This document shows, one piece after another, positions 55,601 through 64,000 of a DNA stretch of 64,000 nt. The stretch is from Streptomyces sp. NBC_00224 (GTDB lineage Bacteria > Actinomycetota > Actinomycetes > Streptomycetales > Streptomycetaceae). A program made the position numbers and the translations under genes. The stretch is from assembly GCF_041435195.1 (NCBI RefSeq), contig NZ_CP108106.1:8197001-8261000 (forward strand). Reading direction: 5' to 3'. The notes beneath the pieces were generated by a model. It was not told the DNA's origin. It was given only the letters and a program-made list of their open reading frames with translations, and did no database searches. The number at the start of each line of letters is the position of its first letter. The stretch's first letter is position 1.

Positions 55601-56332
55601 ATGCGCTACACCCTTCGCACCGGCTTGGCTGTCGCCACGCTCGCCGGTTCCGTCCTCGTCCCGACGGCCGCGTTCGCGGGCACTTCCCATGGTGCTCGCA
55701 GCGCCTCAGCCGCAACGGCCGCTGACCAGTGCACCGTGGTCAAGAGCGACGGAGTCGGTGCGGGTCTCGGCGTCCGGATGACGATGAGCCCGCAGGGTCC
55801 CTCGGCCGTCTTCTTCGACGAGGCCGACGGCAGCGAGGTCAAGCGGTTCGGCACACTCGACCGCAGCCACCCGGCGCTGGCGCGGGATGCGGGTATCGAG
55901 GTGGAGATACTCAACCCGTATGGCTCGACCCCGCAGCTGTTGGCCAAGACCAACGGCGGCCGGGACGGCTACTACGGGATTCGGAACTTCCCCAAGTTGC
56001 CCAAGGGTTGCTCGCTCGACGAGGGAACGGTCGTCAAGCAATGCACCGTCTCCCACCAGGACGGCATCGGCGCCGGCCTCGACGCCCGGCTGACGATGAG
56101 CCCGAAGGGCCCCTCGGTCACCTTCATCGACGAGGCCGACGGCAGCCAGGTCACGCGCCTGGGCACGCTCAACCGCAGTCACCCCAAACTCCCCGCGTCG
56201 GCCGGTATTTACGCCGAGATCGTGCAGCCGTCCAGCTGGGACCCGCAGCTGAAGTCCAAGACCCAGGGCGGTCCCACGGAGTATGCCTTCACCGACTTCC
56301 CCAAGCTCCCCAAGGGCTGCCCGCTGTACTGA
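55601..56332 (+). CDS. Secreted protein with two tandem Cys-bounded domains
   Basis: A 243-residue secreted protein. Signal peptide to about 26 (AAFAG). Two repeats of about 97 residues follow: each begins QCTV (VKSDGVGAG or SHQDGIGAG) and ends FPKLPKGC, so each carries one Cys pair at its ends. In between are the shared segments (L/M)TMSPxGPS and EADGS-V-R(F/L)GTL-RSHP. The ATG at 55601 follows AGGAG. The domain is unknown to me; internal duplication is clear. Monocistronic with a 17-bp terminator. Confidence 0.78.
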   Translation: MRYTLRTGLAVATLAGSVLVPTAAFAGTSHGARSASAATAADQCTVVKSDGVGAGLGVRMTMSPQGPSAVFFDEADGSEVKRFGTLDRSHPALARDAGIEVEILNPYGSTPQLLAKTNGGRDGYYGIRNFPKLPKGCSLDEGTVVKQCTVSHQDGIGAGLDARLTMSPKGPSVTFIDEADGSQVTRLGTLNRSHPKLPASAGIYAEIVQPSSWDPQLKSKTQGGPTEYAFTDFPKLPKGCPLY

Positions 56333-56364
56333 CCCGCCTCTGCATCCGCACAGAAGTAGCCGCT

Positions 56365-56403
56365 CCGGCCGGGAGCCACCGTGATGCGGTGGCTCCCGGC
56401 CGG
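56365..56403. terminator. Terminator hairpin
   Basis: CCGGCCGGGAGCCACCG (56365-56381) pairs perfectly with CGGTGGCTCCCGGCCGG (56387-56403) around a 5-base loop, after the duplicated-domain secreted gene. Confidence 0.85.
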
Positions 56404-56557
56404 ACCCGTTCCGCCCTGCCGTCTTCCGCCCACCCACAGTGTCAAGAGACCGTGCCGGTCGGTGCCCGGTGATATTGGTGGGTGGATGTGCCTAGAGCGG
56501 ACGGGCCGCCGTCTGTTTCTATGACCTCTGGGAGACAACGGAGGAGGTGGCGGATAC

Positions 56558-57202
56558 ATGGTGTCCACGGAGAGCATTCTCGCGTTCGCGGCGATTTCGC
56601 TCTTGGTGATCGTGATTCCGGGGCCGAGCGTGCTGTTCGTGATCGGTAGAGCTCTCGCGCACGGCCGCCGTGTGGCGCTCGCGACGGTCGTCGGCAACCT
56701 GCTCGGTTCGTACCTCCTGGTGATCGCTGTGGCGTGGGGCCTCGGCGCGCTGGTGGAGAGCTCGGCGACGGTGTTCGTGGGGGTGAAGCTGGCAGGGGCG
56801 GTGTACCTCGTCCACCTCGGCGTGCAGGCGTTCCGGCACCGCAAGGAGATGCGCGCGGCGAACATGGCGGCCCCGGCAGGTGAGCGGCGTGGCGATCTGC
56901 GCACCGTCCTGGACGGTATTTTCGTGGGCGTCACCAACCCGAAGGGCCTCGTCTTCTTCGCGGCGGTGCTGCCGCAGTTCGTGAACCACTCGGCGGGCCA
57001 TGTCCCCCTGCAAATGATGGTGTTGGGGCTGGTCCCGGTCGCCATCGGCATGATCACGGACACCCTTTGGGGCCTGGGCGCCTCGGCGGCCCGCTCCTGG
57101 TTCGCCCGCTCGGACCGCCGCCTGTCGATGGTCGGCGGAGCGGGCGGCATCGCGATGATCGGTCTGGGCGTGACCGTGGCAGCGACAGGCCGCGCCGACT
57201 AG
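56558..57202 (+). CDS. LysE/RhtB-family amino acid exporter
   Basis: A 214-residue exporter with six membrane helices. VIVIPGPSVLFVIGRALAHG and GVTNPKGLVFFAAVLPQFVN are family signatures. It exports amino acids or related compounds. ATG at 56558 (MVSTESIL). Second LysE-family gene in the window besides 7225-7884. Monocistronic; converges with an alpha/beta hydrolase. Confidence 0.9.
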   Translation: MVSTESILAFAAISLLVIVIPGPSVLFVIGRALAHGRRVALATVVGNLLGSYLLVIAVAWGLGALVESSATVFVGVKLAGAVYLVHLGVQAFRHRKEMRAANMAAPAGERRGDLRTVLDGIFVGVTNPKGLVFFAAVLPQFVNHSAGHVPLQMMVLGLVPVAIGMITDTLWGLGASAARSWFARSDRRLSMVGGAGGIAMIGLGVTVAATGRAD

Positions 57203-57265
57203 CCGCAAGCTGGGCGAGCTCGACGACCCCGCCGGTTTCACGCGGGCACCGCGGAGCGTGAGGTG

Positions 57266-58087
57266 TCAGGCCTCCCGGCCCTGGAGGAATCGGGTGAGAG
57301 CGGCGACGTACTGCTGCGGATGTGTGGCGTGGGGGAGGTGCCCCGCCCCTTCAAACGTGTGGCGTTGCGCGTGCGGCAGTGCCGCGGCCAGTCGGTCGAG
57401 GACCGTCGTGAACCATGCCGGGCTCGTGGTGCCACGGGTGAGGAGTACGGGTGCGGTGCAGCGGGAGAGTGTGTCGACATCGAGCGTCGCCCATCCGGGG
57501 TCGGACTGCTCGTCCAGCCAGGTGGGGGCGTTGCGTACGAACGTGTCCTGAACGGGGCCGGGCAACTGGTCCCACATACCGGGGCCCAACGCGACCTCCT
57601 CCACGAACAACCGCGCGGCTTGTTGATGCTCGCCCTTGCGGAGAAGGGCGAGTGCGGCCTCGATCGAGGCCGCCGTCGGGCGCAGCTCCTCCATGGCGTC
57701 CGGGTCGTCGGCCACGATCGTGACCAGGGGTGGTTCATGCACCACGATGCTGCGGAACAGCTCCGGACGGCGTGCGGCCAGACCGAGCGTGATGATGGCG
57801 CCGAAGGAATTGCCCGCGACGTGCGCGGGCGCGGGTCCGAGCTGCTCGATCAGGGCCGCGAGATCGTCCTCGTCCTGCCTCCGAGTGCCCTGACCAGGCG
57901 CTGCCTCGCTCTGGCTGTGGCCACGGCGGTCGTAGCTGATCACCTGGAACGACGCGCGGATGTCCGCCTCGATCGCGGGCTGCCACGAGGTGTGGTCGGT
58001 CCACGAGCCGTGGACGAAGACGAGCGGTTCGCCTTCCCCGACGACCTCGTAGTACAGGGCGGTGCCTCCTGTACGAAGAAGCGGCAT
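57266..58087 (-). CDS. Alpha/beta hydrolase
   Basis: A 273-residue hydrolase. VFVHGSWTDHTSW (oxyanion), GNSFGAIITLGLA (Ser) and EGAGHLPHATHP (His) are visible. The acid residue is not certain. ATG at 58087 follows GAGGAG at 7 bases. Third such fold in the window; the substrate is unknown. Confidence 0.87.
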   Translation of the reverse strand: MPLLRTGGTALYYEVVGEGEPLVFVHGSWTDHTSWQPAIEADIRASFQVISYDRRGHSQSEAAPGQGTRRQDEDDLAALIEQLGPAPAHVAGNSFGAIITLGLAARRPELFRSIVVHEPPLVTIVADDPDAMEELRPTAASIEAALALLRKGEHQQAARLFVEEVALGPGMWDQLPGPVQDTFVRNAPTWLDEQSDPGWATLDVDTLSRCTAPVLLTRGTTSPAWFTTVLDRLAAALPHAQRHTFEGAGHLPHATHPQQYVAALTRFLQGREA

Positions 58088-58500
58088 GGCGTGGCTCCTC
58101 AGAGGGTGTGGGGCGGGGCGGCAGTCCATAGCCAAGTGATAGCCGACTGTAGTCGCGGTGATGGCATGGTGCACCCTCTGTTACGCGGTGACGGTGGTGG
58201 CGGCGGTGTCGTCTGCGGCGAAGGGGCGGCATGTGGCATTTGCGGATGCGTACCCCAGGGGGCCGTTCGGGTGGTGGTGTCCACACTCAGTGGTTTGAGG
58301 AGTGATCATGACTGCGCGGCGGGGGAGTCACTTGGCGTTACCTGTGAAGGCGGCGAGGAGTCGGTGGATGCTCAGGCTCGCCCCGAGGTCGTCGGCCACG
58401 TGATCGGGCAACGGCTGCCGGTCGGGCGTCCACGGGAAACGGACGCTCCGGCCGGCAGACGCGACAGACAAGGTTGATGACTCACCTTGCCCATCTCAGC
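58088..58500. other. 413-base region without a convincing gene
   Basis: Short frames here, one at 58308 with a good GAGGAG site but only 31 codons, are not protein-like. Perhaps a decayed gene; nothing else is recognised. Confidence 0.35.
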
Positions 58501-58764
58501 TCAGCGGCGTCCCTTGAAACGGTCCAACGCGCCTACGCCCACGGCAGCCAGCGCGACTTGGAGGGCGAGCTCGATCCAGTCGATGCCCTTGGTGTCAGCG
58601 ACACCGAAGCCGGCTGCAATCGCCGTTCCCAGCAGTGCTGCGACGATACCGACCAGGATGGTCCACAGGACACCGATGCGCTGGCGGCCAGGGAGCACGA
58701 GCCGCCCCAGAACGCCGATGACGATACCGATCACGATCGCGCTGACAAGCCCCGAAATCCCCAC
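58501..58764 (-). CDS. GlsB/YeaQ/YmgE-family stress membrane protein
   Basis: An 87-residue protein with three membrane helices (SGLVSAIVIGIVIGVLGRLV; GVLWTILVGIVAALLGTAIA). GRLVLPGRQRIG is the family linker (transglycosylase-associated/YeaQ). Members are induced by envelope or acid stress. Start ATG at 58764; GAGG upstream. Confidence 0.88.
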   Translation of the reverse strand: MGISGLVSAIVIGIVIGVLGRLVLPGRQRIGVLWTILVGIVAALLGTAIAAGFGVADTKGIDWIELALQVALAAVGVGALDRFKGRR

Positions 58765-59432
58765 GATGGCCTCCTTTGAGCCTGACCCTCTCGTTCAAGG
58801 TGTGCCCCGAGACAGCCTGCTCACGCTTCCTCTGAGCGCACGCCCGGCGCAGTGGTCAGGTCGAGCGCGCTCTGCGGCGAGCAGGGTGAAGGGACCGGTG
58901 AGGGTGGGAGCGATCCTGAGGCGCCCCTGAAGGGAAGTTTTGACGTCGATAGAAGGTGCCCAGAGGGCAAGAGGGCGGGCCCCTCAGCTGCACGTCCCGC
59001 TCGCGGCTCTGGAGATTGCCGGTGTCTGGAAGTGCTACTCGCGACGCCAAACCTCAAGGGCGCGAAGCCATCCGCGCCGGCCTCGCCTCATCTGCAACTC
59101 CGTCTGGCCAAACACCAGATGGGAGGCAGGGCCAGTTTCCTCCGCTTTCGTGAACGTGTGATCCTCGTGGCTCACTCCAGACGCACTACAACCGGCAGTT
59201 CGACGGATGACGCCCTCTGGGCGATCAACTCGCCGCGAAAATTGGACATTGGGCCGTGAGCGCGTTGCTGGAAACAAGCCGTGGTGTGAGACTCGGGGCG
59301 CCCGACCGGAGAATTTCGCTGACGTCTCCGGCGGGCAGGCTCAAGGCTCGCGGTGTTCGGGCACCTTCCTCTGCACGTACCGCGTGTCGTTGAGGCTCCA
59401 ACATTCTCTAGCGAGAAACCTGGAGAGGACTC
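58765..59432. other. 668-base region without a recognised gene
   Basis: Composition is less coding-like; frames on both strands have poor codon bias. No RNA gene, repeat or mobile element is visible. The promoter of the ricin-type lectin gene must lie near its end. Confidence 0.4.
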
Positions 59433-59942
59433 ATGCCCAAGAGACGCAGCCTGCTCGCGCTGTTCACCGGGGTGTTGGCGATGCTGGTCATCGCCGTGAT
59501 CGGCACACCTGCGCAGGCGGCAGGCTTCAGCCCGATCAACGTCTGGAACTCGACCCACTGCCTCGACAACGCCACCGAAAACTCCGCAAAGCTCCACATG
59601 TGGTCGTGCTCGGGTGGCTCCGAGCAGAAGTGGCTCGAAGGGTTCAACACGCAGACAGGCCTGTTCACCTTCACCAACCAGCGCACGGGACGGTGCATCA
59701 CCGCACCGGCCTGGGGCTCGGGCACGGTCACGGTGGAGTTCTGCAACGCAGCCGCGCCCACCCAGCAGTGGCGCGTCTTCTTCGCGGACAACCCCAACGG
59801 GCCGCCCTCGGGCTGGTACGACGTCTGGCAGAACGTGTCGAGCGGGCTCTGCCTGTCGACACCCAGCGTACGCAACGGCACCCTCCTGCAAGCGACGGCC
59901 TGCGATCCCTCCAACCAGTACTACAGGTGGCATCAGCAGTAA
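59433..59942 (+). CDS. Secreted ricin-type (beta-trefoil) lectin
   Basis: A 169-residue secreted protein. Signal peptide to about 30 (PAQAAG), then one RICIN beta-trefoil with three QxW-like sites (EQKWLEGF, TQQWRVFF, YYRWHQQ) and Cys pairs (HCLDN, WSCSG, RCITA, FCNAA, LCLST, ACDPS). It likely binds carbohydrate. The ATG at 59433 follows GGAGAGG. Without an attached catalytic domain it is a stand-alone lectin. Monocistronic. Confidence 0.88.
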   Translation: MPKRRSLLALFTGVLAMLVIAVIGTPAQAAGFSPINVWNSTHCLDNATENSAKLHMWSCSGGSEQKWLEGFNTQTGLFTFTNQRTGRCITAPAWGSGTVTVEFCNAAAPTQQWRVFFADNPNGPPSGWYDVWQNVSSGLCLSTPSVRNGTLLQATACDPSNQYYRWHQQ

Positions 59943-60031
59943 GAGCCGTCGCGGGGAAACCAGCAGAGCGGCGAGGCATGCGTGACCGGGGGCCGTCCAC
60001 CACCTGACGGCACAGCATGCACTGTCTCGCG

Positions 60032-60085
60032 GACCTGGACCCGGCCCTGGACCTGGACCCGGACCTCGACCCGGACTTGGACGTG
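60032..60085. repeat. Nine hexamer repeats (GACCTG/GACCCG)
   Basis: Nearly perfect tandem hexamers of consensus GACC(T/C)G. In one frame they would encode alternating Asp and Leu/Pro, but the surrounding frame is not gene-like. Simple noncoding repeat. Confidence 0.7.
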
Positions 60086-60325
60086 TCCGCCGTCCACCCG
60101 GGCCACGCCGCAGCTTCAGCTCTGCCCGAGACGCGTGCTCGTCCAGGGGGTACTTCGCAGAGCCAACGGCCCTGCGCCGACCTTCGGCTCCCTGTCCGCC
60201 GCGCTCACCACCACCCTGACGCCCGAGGCCCACGCAGCCGTACCCGACCGTACCGGGCACAGGATGTCGGGTGCGGCAAGGTGAGTCCTTCCTAATGTGA
60301 GTGATCGAAAGGGAAGGAGGCCGGG

Positions 60326-61192
60326 GTGCTGGAGCGGCTCAACCAGGCCATGGAGCACATCGAGGGCCATCTCGATCAGCGGATCGAGGCGGCCGACCTG
60401 GCGCGGATCGCGGTGACGTCGGAGTACCACTTGCGGCGGCTGTTCTCCGCCCTGGCGGGGATCCCGCTGTCGGAATACATCCGGCGCAGGCGGCTGACGG
60501 TCGCGGGTGCCGAGGTGCTGACCGGCGAGCGGACGCTGCTGGAGGTCGCGGTGCGTTACGGCTACACCTCGGGGGAGGCGTTCGCGCGCGCGTTCCGTGC
60601 GATGCACGGCGTCGGTCCGGGAGAGGCCAGACGGGTCGGTGCGAGTCTGCAGTCCCAGCCCCGGATGTCCTTCCGCCTCGTCGTCGAAGGGAGCAGCAGC
60701 ATGCGGTACAGGGTCGTGGAGAAGGAGGAGTTTCGTGTGGTCGGCAGGAAGGCGCGCGTCCCCCTGGTGCACGAGGGGGTGAACCCGGCCATCGCCGACT
60801 TCATCCGGGGCATCGGCCAGGAGACGCTGCAGCGCATCCAGAGCCTGTCCGACCAGGAGCCGGAGGGGATCGTCTCGGTGAGCGAGAATCTGGACGAGAG
60901 CCGTGCCGAGGGGACCGAACTCGACTACTACCACGGTGTGGTGACGGGCGCCGCCGTGCCCGAGGACATGGACGCGCTCACCGTCCCGGCCGGAACGTGG
61001 GCCGTCTTCGAGAGTTCCGGGCCGTTTCCGCAGGCGCTCCAGTACATGTGGCGGGACGTGTTCACCCAGTGGTTCCCGTCCAATCCGTACCGCAGCAGGC
61101 CGGGGCCCGAGATCCTGCGGACGCGTCTGTCGCAGGATGCGGCACAGGCGGACGCGGAGCTGTGGATCCCCGTGGAGCGGACCGCGCTGTGA
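60326..61192 (+). CDS. AraC-family regulator with GyrI-like domain
   Basis: A 288-residue regulator. The N-terminal AraC HTH (IAVTSEYHLRRLFSALAGIP; GYTSGEAFARAFRAMHG) is followed by a GyrI-like/AraC_E_bind domain (about 125-288, MRYRVVEKEEFRVVGRKARV; ELWIPVERTA) that binds effectors or drugs. It resembles regulators for multidrug or aromatic-compound stress. GTG at 60326 has GGAGG upstream. Confidence 0.9.
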   Translation: MLERLNQAMEHIEGHLDQRIEAADLARIAVTSEYHLRRLFSALAGIPLSEYIRRRRLTVAGAEVLTGERTLLEVAVRYGYTSGEAFARAFRAMHGVGPGEARRVGASLQSQPRMSFRLVVEGSSSMRYRVVEKEEFRVVGRKARVPLVHEGVNPAIADFIRGIGQETLQRIQSLSDQEPEGIVSVSENLDESRAEGTELDYYHGVVTGAAVPEDMDALTVPAGTWAVFESSGPFPQALQYMWRDVFTQWFPSNPYRSRPGPEILRTRLSQDAAQADAELWIPVERTAL

Positions 61193-61246
61193 GCCGTGGT
61201 GCGCGGTTGCCCAGAGCCGCCGCGCACCACGGCCCGTTCGGAGCGT

Positions 61247-61450
61247 CTACGGCAGGGCTTCCGCTTCGCCTTCCGGCACCGCACCGCTCTCCTGCGGGCT
61301 GTGCGCGATGAGGTGGGGTGCCGCCTCGGCGATCCGCTGCCGCATCGGGCGTCGGCGCAACGCATCCAGTGCCTCGCCGACGAGTCGGCTCAATGGGAAC
61401 GAGAGTTCCGCCTCGAACTCCGTGGCCGCTGCCGTGGTGGCGGCCCATTC
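61247..61450 (-). pseudogene. C-terminal gene fragment (leftward)
   Basis: A frame ending at 61247 (ATEFEAELSFPLSRLVGEAL then DALRRRPMRQRIAEAAPHLI) looks like the end of a soluble protein, perhaps an SRPBCC-like fold, but no beginning is present: it meets the truncated proline iminopeptidase near 61450. Low certainty. Confidence 0.3.
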
Positions 61451-61455
61451 GCGTC

Positions 61456-61953
61456 GGCCGGTTCTTCCCCGAGCAGTGGGAGCGTTTCCTCGCCGGCGCT
61501 CCGGGCACACCGCGCGACGGCGACATCGTCGGGGCCTACGCACGTTTGATGGAGCACCCCGACGCCGCGGTACGGAACAAGGCCACGGCCGACTGGTGTA
61601 CCTGGGAGGACGTGGTCCTGTCCGGCGAGACCAAGGGCGCTTCCCACCCGTACGGCGACCGCCCGCCGTCCGACCGGCTCGCGCCGGTGCGTATCTGCTC
61701 CCACTACTTCTCCCACGGGGCATGGCTGGAGGAGGGCGCGCTGCTGCGCGACGCCGACCGTCTGGCCGGCATCCCTGGCGTCCTCGTGCACGGCCGACTC
61801 GACATGAGCGGACCTCTCGACACCGCGTGGGAGCTCGCCCGCGCCTGGCCCGACGCGGAGCTGATCGTCGTCGAAGACGCGGGCCATCTGGGCGGTACGA
61901 CGACCCGCGACCACGTACTCGGAGCTCTCGACCGGTTCGCTGCCGACGCCTGA
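61456..61953 (+). pseudogene. Proline iminopeptidase, N-terminally truncated
   Basis: The last 165 residues of a Pip-type alpha/beta hydrolase: FFPEQWERFLAGAP, ADWCTWEDVVLS, ICSHYFSHGAWLEEGALLRD, HGRLDMSGPLDTAWELARAW (Asp) and VEDAGHLGG (His). The first 150 residues with the nucleophile Ser are absent and the sequence upstream belongs to another remnant, so it is inactive. The junction lies near 61450. Confidence 0.75.
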
Positions 61954-62178
61954 TCGCGGACGCGTCCCGGGCACGGCTGATGGTCGTCGGTGTCGGGCGG
62001 TGGGGTCGCCGGTGTGCTGGCGCCGACCGGGGCCGCGGCGGCTCTGATCGCTGTGGTCTGGCTGGCCATGACCGTACGGCCTCCCTCGTCTGAGAGACGA
62101 CCGGCCTCGACGGTGCTTCTCACTTCAAGTCCCGCCGAGCATGGCGACGGGGCGAGTTCGTCGGGTGATGCGGTCGGG

Positions 62179-62436
62179 TCAGGAGTACCTCCTGTAGTGC
62201 TCGTTGTCGGCCTCAGATGCGGTGTGTCCGTACTTGGAGTAGAAGTTGCCCTCGTCGTACTGGTGGTCCTCGACGGGGTATGTGTGCGAGCCGTCGGTGG
62301 TGTGGTGCCGGGCGCCGGGCGCGACAGTCCTGCTCTGCCCGGCGGCTCCGTGTGTTCCGGCGGCCTGGGCCGCGGCGGCGCCCAGCACAACACTGCTGAG
62401 GGCGACTGCGGCGTGCATTCGTCGTGAGATGCGCAT
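62179..62436 (-). CDS. Small secreted His/Tyr-rich protein
   Basis: An 85-residue exported peptide. Signal peptide to about 26 (AAAAQAAG), then a polar, His/Tyr/Asp-rich mature part (HHTTDGSHTYPVEDHQYDEG), no Cys. The ATG at 62436 (MRISRRMHAAVAL) gives the best signal peptide; an upstream ATG at 62454 would be less usual. Unknown function. Confidence 0.65.
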   Translation of the reverse strand: MRISRRMHAAVALSSVVLGAAAAQAAGTHGAAGQSRTVAPGARHHTTDGSHTYPVEDHQYDEGNFYSKYGHTASEADNEHYRRYS

Positions 62437-62708
62437 GCCCGGGCAAACGATCACGGGTGTTCCGGGTTACCCGCGGCGGCGCGGGCGCGCACGTCGGTGC
62501 TGAGGAGCGCTACACCCTGCGGCCGGGGCCGCGACCACACCCGGTCCGCTACATCGCGGCCCGAGCTTCCTCGACGAGCTCAGTGCCCCAAGTGATCGGG
62601 TAGATCGTCAGGTTGATGGCTGCCCAGGTGACGAGGGTGCCCGGCGTGTCGAGCGAGGTTCTCGAATATCGCGTGCCGTGCCGGTCGGTGGAAGTGCAGA
62701 CTCGCTTC

Positions 62709-63326
62709 ATGGCAGACATGTGGGCGTTCCGGGATGCGGTGAGCAGCTGGGCGGCCGGTGGTTCAGGCGAACCGGCGAGTGAACTGGCTGTACGACTGCG
62801 GTTGAGGACGGCGGTATTGCTGGAGGGGCCGAGTGATCTCGCGGCCGTCGAGGAGCTGGCCGCACGGCGTGGCCGGGATCTGGCCGCCGAGGGGGTGTGC
62901 GTCGTGCCGATGGGCGGGGCGATGAGCGTCGGTCGCTACGCCGGTCTTCTCGGGCCGCCCGGTCTCGGCCTGCGCCTGAGGGGACTGTGCGACGAGGGCG
63001 AGCAGCGCTTCTACGACCGTGGCATGGCGCGGGCCGGGGCGCCGCGCCACGGCTTCTACGTGTGCGTCGCGGACTTGGAGGACGAGCTGATCCGCGCGCT
63101 GGGCACGGCTCGGGTCGAGGAGATCATCCGGGCCGAGGGCGACCAGCGCGCTTGGCAGACCTTCCTGCAGCAGCCCGCACAGCAGGACCGGCCCCGGCAG
63201 CAGCAGTTGCGGCGTTTTCTCGGCACGAAGAAGGGCCGCAAGATCCGCTACGGCCGTCTCCTGGTGGAGGCCCTCGACCCGGGACAGGTACCGGCCCCGC
63301 TCGACGACCTCCTCACGAGCGTGTGA
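62709..63326 (+). CDS. TOPRIM-domain protein
   Basis: A 205-residue protein. LLEGPSDLAAVEELAARRGR is a TOPRIM Glu motif, VVPMGGAMSVGRYAGLLGPP follows, and CVADLEDELIRALG provides the DxD-like acidic site. It resembles the C-terminal nucleotidyl-transferase/hydrolase domain of OLD-type nucleases but lacks their ATPase. RKIRYGRLLVEALDPGQVPA ends it. Start at 62709 is uncertain. Possibly a stand-alone nuclease or a piece of a defence gene. Confidence 0.78.
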   Translation: MADMWAFRDAVSSWAAGGSGEPASELAVRLRLRTAVLLEGPSDLAAVEELAARRGRDLAAEGVCVVPMGGAMSVGRYAGLLGPPGLGLRLRGLCDEGEQRFYDRGMARAGAPRHGFYVCVADLEDELIRALGTARVEEIIRAEGDQRAWQTFLQQPAQQDRPRQQQLRRFLGTKKGRKIRYGRLLVEALDPGQVPAPLDDLLTSV

Positions 63327-63368
63327 CCGACGCACGAAAGCGCGTCGCAACCACTCCCGGCGCCCCTG

Positions 63369-63821
63369 TCACGCCTGGTCAAGGCGCCCCAGATGCCGGA
63401 TGTTCTGCTGGTCGGTCCGGTCCTGGCTCGGACTGGTGTCGAACCACGCGTCCAGGATTTCCCCGAGTGTGGCTGCCGAGGTCAGTCGCAAGCCCAAGGC
63501 CAGGACATTCGCGTCGTTCCAGCGGCGGGCACCACTGGCTGTGTAGGCGTCCGTGCACAGCGCCGCCCGCACGCCAGGGACCTTGTTGGCCGCGATGCTC
63601 GCACCGGTCCCGGTCCAGCAGCACACCACCGCCTGGTCCGCTCGCCCCTCTGCCACGTCCCGCGCGGCAGCCTCCGTGCAGAACGCCCAGTCGTCCGTCT
63701 CTTCCGCTGCCAGTACGCCATGAGGGATCACCTCGTACCCACGGCGGCTCAGCTCCGCCACGAGTTGACGGGTCACCCCCTCGTCAGAGTCGGCGGAAAC
63801 AGAGATCCGCAGGGTCGCCAT
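63369..63821 (-). CDS. RpiB/LacA/LacB-family sugar-phosphate isomerase
   Basis: A 150-residue isomerase. VVCCWTGTGASIAANKVPGV contains the conserved active-site Cys of RpiB-like enzymes; TDAYTASGARRWNDANVLAL follows. It interconverts a ketose and aldose phosphate, ribose 5-phosphate or a tetrose relative. Start ATG at 63821. It is leftward, possibly with a gene beyond the window end. Symbol withheld because of substrate ambiguity. Confidence 0.85.
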   Translation of the reverse strand: MATLRISVSADSDEGVTRQLVAELSRRGYEVIPHGVLAAEETDDWAFCTEAAARDVAEGRADQAVVCCWTGTGASIAANKVPGVRAALCTDAYTASGARRWNDANVLALGLRLTSAATLGEILDAWFDTSPSQDRTDQQNIRHLGRLDQA

Positions 63822-64000
63822 GACATTCCCCTTCCGAAAGGTTCCTTGTTTGCAGCAGGCACCATCGTCTTACAGCAGCCGCCTCTAGACGCTCCGCGAC
63901 CGTCGCGTGTGCCGCCTGGGCTGCCGCGCCATCGGCGTGGCGGCCGGCACGGATGCGCCGGACCGGTCCGCGGTGCCGGCACCAGCTTCCGCCCCGCTCT

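Noticed and set aside
58308..58403. 31-codon frame with a good ribosome site
   Set aside because: Too short, Arg/Ser-rich, no family features; perhaps a relic.
61990..62427. Rightward hydrophobic frame
   Set aside because: Overlaps the better-supported leftward secreted peptide and lacks a ribosome site.
63822..64000. Possible 3' end of a leftward gene (DGAAAQAAHATVAERLEAA)
   Set aside because: Three frames remain plausible and too little sequence is present to choose.

Overview
The window is high-GC DNA with strong G/C preference at third codon positions, frequent GTG starts and GGAGG-type ribosome sites. It carries chaplin-like, DUF11-repeat, SigE-family and subtilisin-like secreted proteins. 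Everything points to a Streptomyces chromosome, probably an arm: many regulator/enzyme pairs, secreted proteins of unknown role, no ribosomal or core-replication genes, and several decayed gene fragments. I see no insertion sequence, prophage or CRISPR array.

Layout. 0.2-4.6 kb: a DinB-fold protein, then an orphan class II lanthipeptide precursor and LanM synthetase, next to a leftward chaplin-like peptide. 4.7-6.3 kb: rifampicin monooxygenase Rox behind a RAE-like inverted repeat. 6.3-12 kb: secreted HAD phosphatase, LeuE-type exporter, an ArsR-type regulator with a 30-bp palindromic operator plus MFS pump, and a GlxA-type regulator divergent from a dienelactone hydrolase. 12-19.4 kb: a SigE-family sigma factor coupled to a small membrane protein, a small secreted protein, then three rightward DUF11 surface proteins (LPDTG-anchored; lectin-tipped; repeat-only) closed by a bidirectional terminator. 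19.5-24.8 kb: secreted subtilase with P-domain, a two-TM PLD-like protein coupled to selD, a small secreted protein, an SRAP protein. 25-29.4 kb: a Tap/Slp-type peptidase, an alpha/beta hydrolase divergent from a LysR regulator, and a frameshifted SDR. 30-38 kb: MDR oxidoreductase/TetR pair, saccharopine-dehydrogenase-like enzyme, FtrA-type and LuxR-type regulators, M24 peptidase, RNA ligase-like ThpR. 38-47.4 kb: DMT transporter, VOC protein, universal stress protein, an endonuclease remnant, an HxlR/CMD pair, a second Tap-type peptidase and a two-component system. 47.7-54.9 kb: long TerD-like protein, an ECF42-type sigma factor with its DGPF/YCII partner, quinone reductase, DUF4291, a DinB protein with an inserted HTH. 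55.2-64 kb: an atypical tRNA-Trp, several secreted proteins (duplicated-domain, ricin-type lectin), LysE exporter, AraC/GyrI regulator, a truncated proline iminopeptidase, a TOPRIM protein and an RpiB-family isomerase.

How it works together. Most of the window is self-contained regulator-target pairs whose divergent intergenic regions hold visible operators (8063-8092, 27691-27709, 31270-31335, 41534-41550). The most promising undescribed systems are the lanthipeptide lanA-lanM next to a chaplin-like gene, and the sigma factor/DUF11 surface-protein cluster. In the latter, two proteins end in an orphan first beta-strand of a DUF11 repeat and one begins with a repeat that lacks that strand, which suggests head-to-tail strand exchange.
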